64,000 nt of DNA from the NCBI RefSeq assembly GCF_001499905.1, contig NZ_LQIS01000006.1:1-64000 (forward strand), given 5' to 3'. Of this stretch, positions 59,068-64,000 are shown one piece after another; position 1 is the first letter of the stretch; every line of letters starts with the position of its first letter. Source of the DNA: Mycobacterium sp. GA-1285 (lineage in GTDB: Bacteria; Actinomycetota; Actinomycetes; Mycobacteriales; Mycobacteriaceae). A program made the translations under genes and the position numbers. Below the pieces are notes generated by a model, which was given only the letters and a program-made list of their open reading frames with translations, did no database searches and was not told where the DNA came from.

Positions 59068-60444
59068 ATGGACGTCTCGATCATCGAAACCTCCGGACTC
59101 GGTGACCGCAGCTATCTGATCAGTCACGGCGACGTCGCCGTTGCGATCGATCCGCAGCGAGACATCGACCGAGTACTCGCTCTTGCCGGGGGCCTCAAGG
59201 CCCGCATCACCCATGTGCTGGAAACGCACCTGCACAACGACTACCTGACCGGCGGGCTCGAACTGTCACGCACCGTCGGTGCCGAGTACGTGGTGCCCGC
59301 CGGTGACGACGTGAGTTACCGCCGACGTGCCGTCAGTGACGGTGACGTCATCGACGCCGGGCCAATCCGGTTGGAGGCGGTGCACACACCCGGTCACACC
59401 CACCACCACATCAGCTATGTGCTTCGCGACGACAACGACGACGTGCAGGGTGTTTTCACCGGAGGATCGATGTTGTTCGGTACGACCGGGCGGACGGACC
59501 TGATCAGCGCGGATGCCACCGAAGAGCTCACCCGTGCGCAGTACCACTCCGTCCGCAAGCTCGCCGATCGCCTGCCCCCCGAGACACCGGTCTACCCGAC
59601 GCACGGATTCGGCAGCTTCTGTTCGGCCACACCGGCTTCCGGTGATGAGTCGACCATCGGTGAACAGCAGCACACCAACCCGGCATTGACTCAGGACGAA
59701 CAGAGCTACGTCGACGAGCTGCTGGCCGGACTGTCGGATTACCCTGCGTACTACGCACACATGGGCGTCATCAACGGCCGGGGACCGGCGCCCGTCGACC
59801 TGACATCCCCTGAGCCGATCGATCCCGCCGAATTACGGCGCCGCCTCGAGGCCCGCGAGTGGGTGGTCGATCTGCGTAACCGGACCGCTTTCGCCGCCGG
59901 ACATCTGCAGGGCTCGTTGGGTTTCGAGCTGTCGGGCTCTTTCGTCAGTTACTTCGGCTGGCTGTACGACTGGGGCGCTCCAGTGACACTCATCGGGGAG
60001 TCACCGGAGCAGATCGCCGACGCCAAACGTGAACTGGTGCGCATCGGAGTGGACCGGCTGACCGGAGCCGCCACCGGAAACATCGACGAACTGCGCGACG
60101 GATTCCCACTCGGCTCATATTCCGTCGCCGACTTCGGCCGGCTGGCCGAACGACGCCGAACGGAGGCGGTGACGGTGCTCGATGTGCGGCAGACCCACGA
60201 GTACGAGTCCGAGCGCATCCCGGAGGCGGTGAACATACCGCTGCACGAACTACCCAAGCGGCTCAATGACGTCCCGCCATCAACGGTCTGGGTGCACTGT
60301 GCGTCCGGGTACCGGGCGTCGATCGCGGCGTCGTTCCTCGACCGCACGGCCCACGACGTCGTTCTCGTCGACGATGACTTCGACAACGCGAAAGCGAACG
60401 GTCTCACTGTGCCAACGCAAACCCAGGATTCGGAGTCCACGTAA
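59068..60444 (+). CDS. second metallo-beta-lactamase/rhodanese fusion
   Basis: The 458-residue protein is organised like the first: metal motif THLHNDYLTGGLE (His54, His56, Asp58), TPGHTHHH near 108, THGFGSFCS near 178-186. A degenerate rhodanese half follows (VVDLRNRTAFAAGHLQGS near 266), then a second one with active Cys411 in VWVHCASGYRAS. It differs from its neighbour in the second metal motif (GFGSFC rather than GAGSSC), so the pair may act on different persulfides. ATG 59068 has a GAAGGG ribosome-binding site. It lies 17 bases after the TauE gene. The protein is clearly not a simple duplicate. Confidence 0.88.
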   Translation: MDVSIIETSGLGDRSYLISHGDVAVAIDPQRDIDRVLALAGGLKARITHVLETHLHNDYLTGGLELSRTVGAEYVVPAGDDVSYRRRAVSDGDVIDAGPIRLEAVHTPGHTHHHISYVLRDDNDDVQGVFTGGSMLFGTTGRTDLISADATEELTRAQYHSVRKLADRLPPETPVYPTHGFGSFCSATPASGDESTIGEQQHTNPALTQDEQSYVDELLAGLSDYPAYYAHMGVINGRGPAPVDLTSPEPIDPAELRRRLEAREWVVDLRNRTAFAAGHLQGSLGFELSGSFVSYFGWLYDWGAPVTLIGESPEQIADAKRELVRIGVDRLTGAATGNIDELRDGFPLGSYSVADFGRLAERRRTEAVTVLDVRQTHEYESERIPEAVNIPLHELPKRLNDVPPSTVWVHCASGYRASIAASFLDRTAHDVVLVDDDFDNAKANGLTVPTQTQDSEST

Positions 60445-60487
60445 ACGGGCATGCAGCGCACATCTGCACAAACGTGAGGAGCCCGAC

Positions 60488-61282
60488 GTGGTAAGCCGGA
60501 CCGCCGACAGAAGATCGATCTCGACGGTGCTGCTGCCGCTTGCCGTCGGTGTGGCCACCGCGGCCACGCTGGTCGTCAACTACCTGGCCAACGGCCTGCC
60601 GATCAACGGCCAGACCACCGGTGACGTCACCCGTCGCTTCGAGGTGTACTTCGTGCCCGCCGGCTACGTGTTCTCCATCTGGAGCGTGATCTACCTCGGG
60701 CTGATCGCCTACACCGTGTACCTGGGCCTGGCGCTCGCGCAGCGTCGTACCGACAGCGGCGCCGCACGCCCGATCGCGCCCTGGTACGTACTGACCGCCG
60801 CTGCCAACTGTTGCTGGCTGTTCGCGTGGCACCACAACCGGTTTCCGCTGAGCATGCTGCTGATGATCGTGCTGCTGGTCGCCCTGATCGTCATCTACCG
60901 CCTGCAAGCCTCCCGCCCGCCCACCTCGGCGCTGGAGCGGTGGACGGTGCACATCCCCTTCCGGGTGTACCTGGGCTGGATTTCGGTCGCGACGATCGCC
61001 AACGCGACGATCACCCTCGACGACGCCGGGTGGTCAGGGTTCGGTCTGTCCGAGCCGACCTGGGGCGCGATCATGGTCGCGGTGGCGGCCGCACTCGGGT
61101 TGGCAATGATCCTGCGCCACCGCGACATGGCCTACGGGCTGGTGATCATCTGGGCGCTGATCGGCATCGCGGTGCGACTGCACGACACCACGTCGGTCCT
61201 GATCGCCTCGTTGGCCGGTGCGGCGGTGGTCGGCATCTCCCTGATTCTCTCCGCGCAACGGCTACGAAGCCGAACCGATTGA
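60488..61282 (+). CDS. TspO/MBR-like multi-pass membrane protein
   Basis: The 264-residue protein has about seven helices. YFVPAGYVFSIWSVIYLGLI near residue 57 is the pattern of the tryptophan-rich sensory (TspO/MBR)-related family, followed by ANCCWLFAWHHNRFPLSML near 103. TspO binds tetrapyrroles in other bacteria; this larger relative is uncharacterised. GTG 60488 has GGAGCCCGAC just before it. It lies 43 bases after the second dioxygenase gene, so it may be the last gene of the sulfur operon, though a separate unit is possible. Confidence 0.7.
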   Translation: MVSRTADRRSISTVLLPLAVGVATAATLVVNYLANGLPINGQTTGDVTRRFEVYFVPAGYVFSIWSVIYLGLIAYTVYLGLALAQRRTDSGAARPIAPWYVLTAAANCCWLFAWHHNRFPLSMLLMIVLLVALIVIYRLQASRPPTSALERWTVHIPFRVYLGWISVATIANATITLDDAGWSGFGLSEPTWGAIMVAVAAALGLAMILRHRDMAYGLVIIWALIGIAVRLHDTTSVLIASLAGAAVVGISLILSAQRLRSRTD

Positions 61283-61360
61283 GGGACCTGCACAGGCGAA
61301 GTTCGTTGTCCAGTAAGCCCGGTCGAAGGATGAATCGTTTCGTGTACAGGCGGGACGAGC

Positions 61361-62638
61361 ATGAGATATGACAAAGACATGCTGGAATCGACAGTCCGCC
61401 CGCCCGGGGCTCCGTCCGCTTTCCGGTACCCGGGGCTCACCGGCCGCCGGGCCCAGCTGCGAAATGCGGTGAAGCGACTCGCCCATATCGATCTGCTTCC
61501 TTCGGATGCGACGGCACAGGCGTTCATCGCGGGCCTGAACGAGGGCGATCCGGTCGCCGAACGCTTCGTCGCCGAGACCTATCACGGTGAGCTCGGTGCG
61601 AAGAAGGGGCGCGAGCTGGTCGAGAAGGCACAGCGGGAAGGCATCGACAATGTGCCTGAGGCGCCAGAGTCGATGCGTGCGCTGTTCGAGGAATTCGAAC
61701 AACTTCCCGCGTGGGTAGACCCGGATCTCGTGGAGGAGGGCGCGGCGGTTTGGCGCCGTTGGGCCTACGCGCTGGGTGCGCTCGGCAACGCCGGCACCAA
61801 CGACACCTACACCGAGGGCTGGCTGGCAGTACCCCTGTCCCTGTCTGGTGGTTATGCCGGCCAACGCGCCCTGCACCGGTACCTGGAGACGTCGCGCTGG
61901 TGGATCGAGGTCTGCCGCCCGGGCGCCATCCTGACGCCAGGATCGTTGGGCCGCAACATTTCCCTGCATGTGCGGATCATGCATGTCAGCGTCCGCGATC
62001 GCGTCAGAAAGCACCCGGAGTGGGACGCCGAGCGCTGGGGGCTGCCGATCAGCCAATCCGCCATGCTGCTGACGCTGTTGGGCGGCAGCGTCGCACCGGC
62101 GTTCGGCCTGTTTCTTCTCGGCCACCTCACCTCGCCGCGAGAGATGCGCGCCGTTCTGCATTTCAACCGGTACTGCGGTCACCTCGTCGGCGTGCGATGC
62201 GACGGCTACTTCCCCGAGACCGTCGCCGATGCATGGCGAATCCTGTTCATGTGCGATGCGGCGCGCAGCTACGACAGCGCAGAAAGCGGCACCGAACTCG
62301 TTCAGTCCTTCGTTCCCGCCTTCGCGCCCGCGGCGACGCACCGCGGCCTGCAGCGGCTTCGCGCCGAGTACCACTACCGCCTGCAAGCCGGATATCTCGG
62401 CCTGTACATGCTGCCGTGGAATCGTCGTCGCTACCGACTGCCGTCGGTGCTGCCGGGAATCCTGTTGCTGGTCAGCCGCTTTCCCACGATCCTCACGCTC
62501 GAGATCGCGCGACGGTTGTCGCCGAAGGTCGATCACTGGTGGCAGACATCCAACCTCGAGCGGTGGGAGAACTGGCTGCAGTGGCAATCCGACGGTAAGA
62601 CAGCGGCTTTCGAGGCCGCGGTACCGTTGCGCCGCTGA
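61361..62638 (+). CDS. oxygenase MpaB/Lcp-like (DUF2236) family protein
   Basis: The 425-residue protein belongs to the DUF2236 (MpaB/latex-clearing-like) family: FVAETYHGELGAKKGRELVE near residue 69, PAWVDPDLVEEGAAVWRRW near 115, ALGNAGTNDTYTEGW near 136 and RYLETSRWWIEVCRPGAI near 171 with the family His/Arg/Trp residues. HVRIMHVSVRDRV near 202 is another member motif. Latex-clearing relatives are b-type haem dioxygenases that cut polyisoprenoids; MpaB acts in mycophenolate biosynthesis. Its substrate in mycobacteria is unknown. No ribosome-binding site better than GGGACGAGC precedes ATG 61361. It is convergent with the gene after it, with no gap. Confidence 0.83.
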   Translation: MRYDKDMLESTVRPPGAPSAFRYPGLTGRRAQLRNAVKRLAHIDLLPSDATAQAFIAGLNEGDPVAERFVAETYHGELGAKKGRELVEKAQREGIDNVPEAPESMRALFEEFEQLPAWVDPDLVEEGAAVWRRWAYALGALGNAGTNDTYTEGWLAVPLSLSGGYAGQRALHRYLETSRWWIEVCRPGAILTPGSLGRNISLHVRIMHVSVRDRVRKHPEWDAERWGLPISQSAMLLTLLGGSVAPAFGLFLLGHLTSPREMRAVLHFNRYCGHLVGVRCDGYFPETVADAWRILFMCDAARSYDSAESGTELVQSFVPAFAPAATHRGLQRLRAEYHYRLQAGYLGLYMLPWNRRRYRLPSVLPGILLLVSRFPTILTLEIARRLSPKVDHWWQTSNLERWENWLQWQSDGKTAAFEAAVPLRR

Positions 62639-63310
62639 TCACGCCCTGGACGGAACCAGCGACGGGCTGCCGACGCCGATGGTGATCTGCGGCGCCGCCG
62701 CCGGATCGAGCCACGTCAGCAGTGTGCGCATCTCCTCGCGCCCGATGGCCACACATCCCCACGTCGGGTTCCCGTCGGTCACATGAAGGAAGATTCCCGA
62801 CACCCGTCCGGGGATCCGCTGGGGGTTCACGGTGATGTTGACCGCATAGTCGTAGACGGGGCCGGAGTCGTACAGGTTCTCGGCGATCGACGATGGTTTA
62901 CGAGGCCCACGCACATGCGTGTTGTACGTGGGTGAGGAGGCGTCCTCGTCCCACCAGTCCTGGTTCGTGGTCTGAAAGTACGGCATTTTGGTGCCCGGAT
63001 TGGGTTGGCGGCCGAAACCCTGATCGAACCTGAAGGTTCCCACCGGGGTTCGGTGGACACCGTCAGCGGGGGCTCCGACGCCGAGCGCGCCCACTTTCGC
63101 AGGTGTCGGTCCGAGCACAGGCTTCCATTGCCGTCCGCTCCGCTGAAAGGCGGTGAGGGTGCCCGAGGTGGCGTCGGCGGTCGGCACCCCGACGACGATC
63201 CACTGCGTCGTCCGGGCGGTCGCCGCGGCGGGCTGCGCCGCCGCAGGCGCGGCGAGCGGTAGGCACAGCAGCGTAACGCCGAGGTACGACAGCGTCTTTC
63301 GCAGTTTCAC
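62639..63310 (-). CDS. secreted L,D-transpeptidase-like (YkuD) protein
   Basis: The 223-residue precursor has a signal peptide (residues 1-26, cleavage near AAA-QPA) and a YkuD-like domain ending in GIFLHVTDGNPTWGCVAIGR near residue 173, where His and Cys match the catalytic pair. HRTPVGTFRF near 86 fits too. The usual SHGC motif is TWGC here, so it belongs to a divergent group that may act as transpeptidase, carboxypeptidase or related hydrolase on peptidoglycan. The ATG start is directly before the signal peptide. It is convergent with the DUF2236 gene, stop against stop. Confidence 0.82.
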   Translation of the reverse strand: MKLRKTLSYLGVTLLCLPLAAPAAAQPAAATARTTQWIVVGVPTADATSGTLTAFQRSGRQWKPVLGPTPAKVGALGVGAPADGVHRTPVGTFRFDQGFGRQPNPGTKMPYFQTTNQDWWDEDASSPTYNTHVRGPRKPSSIAENLYDSGPVYDYAVNITVNPQRIPGRVSGIFLHVTDGNPTWGCVAIGREEMRTLLTWLDPAAAPQITIGVGSPSLVPSRA

Positions 63311-63498
63311 GGGCTACCTCGGAACCGGACTGGAGCGTTCGAATACAGAATCGAGACATCGTATCCGCGGCATATATTGCGAACTGGCCCTCGAAACCTG
63401 TTCGCGGCCAAAGCGAGACCGTGTCGCTACTTGGCTCAGCCGGTCCGGTTGATCGGGTGTACCGAACTTGTCGGACCCTTCTGTGATGATGCGGTTTT

Positions 63499-64000
63499 AT
63501 GTCGGTCGCTTCGTCGGATGCCCAGGTGGATGCGGGTCCTCAGCAACGTTTGGAGGGCCTGTTCGGGCAGTTGGCCGAGTTGTCGGGGCAGCGAAACGCC
63601 ATCGATGGGCGCATCGTGGAGATCATCGCCGAGATCGACCGCGACGGACTGTGGGGAGCCGCAGAAGGGGTTCGCTCGGTCAAAGCGTTGGTGGCCTGGA
63701 AACTGGGCATGTCAGACACCACCGCCAAGAACGTGGCCGCCGTGGCGCAGCGGATTGAGGAGTTCCCTCGCTGCACCTCCCAGCTGCGCGAGGGCCGCCT
63801 GTCGTTGGATCAGGTCGGGGTGATCGCCCAATACGCCGGCGCGGGCTCGGACGATCACTACGCCCAGATGGCGTCGGTGGCCACGGTCAACCAACTCCGG
63901 TGTGCCATCAAACTCGAACCGCGCCCCGAACCCGAGCGTCCCCACCCGCGGCGCGGCATCAGCAAGACCGTCGGTGAGCAGTTCAGCACCTACCGCATCA
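63499..64000 (+). CDS. DUF222/HNH endonuclease-like protein, N-terminal part (runs off the right edge)
   Basis: The open frame from ATG 63499 continues past the window, giving at least 167 residues. It begins MSVASSDAQVDAGPQQRLEG and contains EIIAEIDRDGLWGAAEGVRS near residue 45, MSDTTAKNVAAVAQRIEEFP near 72 and REGRLSLDQVGVIAQYA near 100. These are typical of the DUF222 region of the 13E12-type HNH endonuclease family. The C-terminal nuclease domain is outside the window. It is transcribed rightwards, opposite to the partial family member at the left edge. The upstream 188 bases are non-coding. Confidence 0.8.
   Translation, partial: MSVASSDAQVDAGPQQRLEGLFGQLAELSGQRNAIDGRIVEIIAEIDRDGLWGAAEGVRSVKALVAWKLGMSDTTAKNVAAVAQRIEEFPRCTSQLREGRLSLDQVGVIAQYAGAGSDDHYAQMASVATVNQLRCAIKLEPRPEPERPHPRRGISKTVGEQFSTYRI

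Noticed and set aside
63391..63406. Sequence resembling a LexA (SOS) box upstream of the right-edge DUF222 gene
   Set aside because: TCGAAACCTGTTCG has a spacer one base shorter than the mycobacterial TCGAAC-N4-GTTCGA consensus, so LexA binding is unlikely.

Overview
The window looks like chromosomal DNA of a fast-growing, non-tuberculous mycobacterium (Mycolicibacterium or a close relative). It is uniformly GC-rich. It carries mycobacterial families: a MoxR/DUF58 cluster, a haemophore-like secreted protein, nitrobindin, a WS/DGAT acyltransferase, a fatty acyl-AMP ligase, paired acyl-CoA dehydrogenases, an MpaB/DUF2236 oxygenase and DUF222/HNH (13E12-type) genes. Many genes begin leaderlessly, with a TANNNT -10 box six or seven bases before an ATG or GTG. 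I see no rRNA, tRNA, CRISPR array, insertion sequence or phage gene. Only short gaps, all under about 250 bases, lack a gene.

Layout. 1-4241: start of a DUF222/HNH gene, then a tightly coupled five-gene moxR cluster on the minus strand. 4296-6867: O-methyltransferase, coiled-coil protein, rhomboid protease and a truncated VOC gene. 7092-9817: haemophore-like protein with a strong terminator, exported protein, nitrobindin and a beta-lactamase-fold esterase. 9857-18721 (minus): FAD oxidoreductase, tocopherol-cyclase-like protein, glutamine cyclotransferase lipoprotein, SigF-type sigma factor, HrpA helicase and a MetF-like protein. 18922-21757: SelO, a small cysteine-rich secreted protein and an M42 peptidase. 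21766-28784 (minus): hypothetical, DUF899, a small basic protein, a broken nitroreductase (plus strand), a spore-photoproduct-lyase-like radical SAM protein coupled to a flavin monooxygenase, an epimerase, an esterase and a 35-residue zinc ribbon. 28894-35280: aldo/keto reductase, FAAL, metallophosphoesterase and an acyl-CoA dehydrogenase pair.

35332-40367 holds the most distinctive locus: a NUDIX hydrolase, then an 82-residue protein made of three 23-residue repeats, a JmjC/cupin oxygenase and a sucrase/ferredoxin-like Fe-S protein, followed by a MarR regulator coupled to an MFS exporter. It looks like a peptide-modification (RiPP-like) system in which the oxygenase acts on the repeats.

40380-55473: SDR, WS/DGAT, glutamate-synthase-like protein, methyltransferase coupled to a MetF-like protein, ZIP transporter, further methyltransferase, amidase, enoyl-CoA hydratase, a GH79-like lipoprotein, and a phosphatidate-phosphatase/phospholipase D fusion coupled to an FNT channel. 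55860-61282 is a reactive-sulfur operon: a CstR-like repressor and DUF302 protein face two metallo-beta-lactamase/rhodanese proteins, a small zinc ribbon and a TauE/SafE exporter across three near-identical palindromic operators. The window closes with a TspO-like membrane protein, DUF2236 protein, L,D-transpeptidase-like protein and a second, truncated DUF222/HNH gene.
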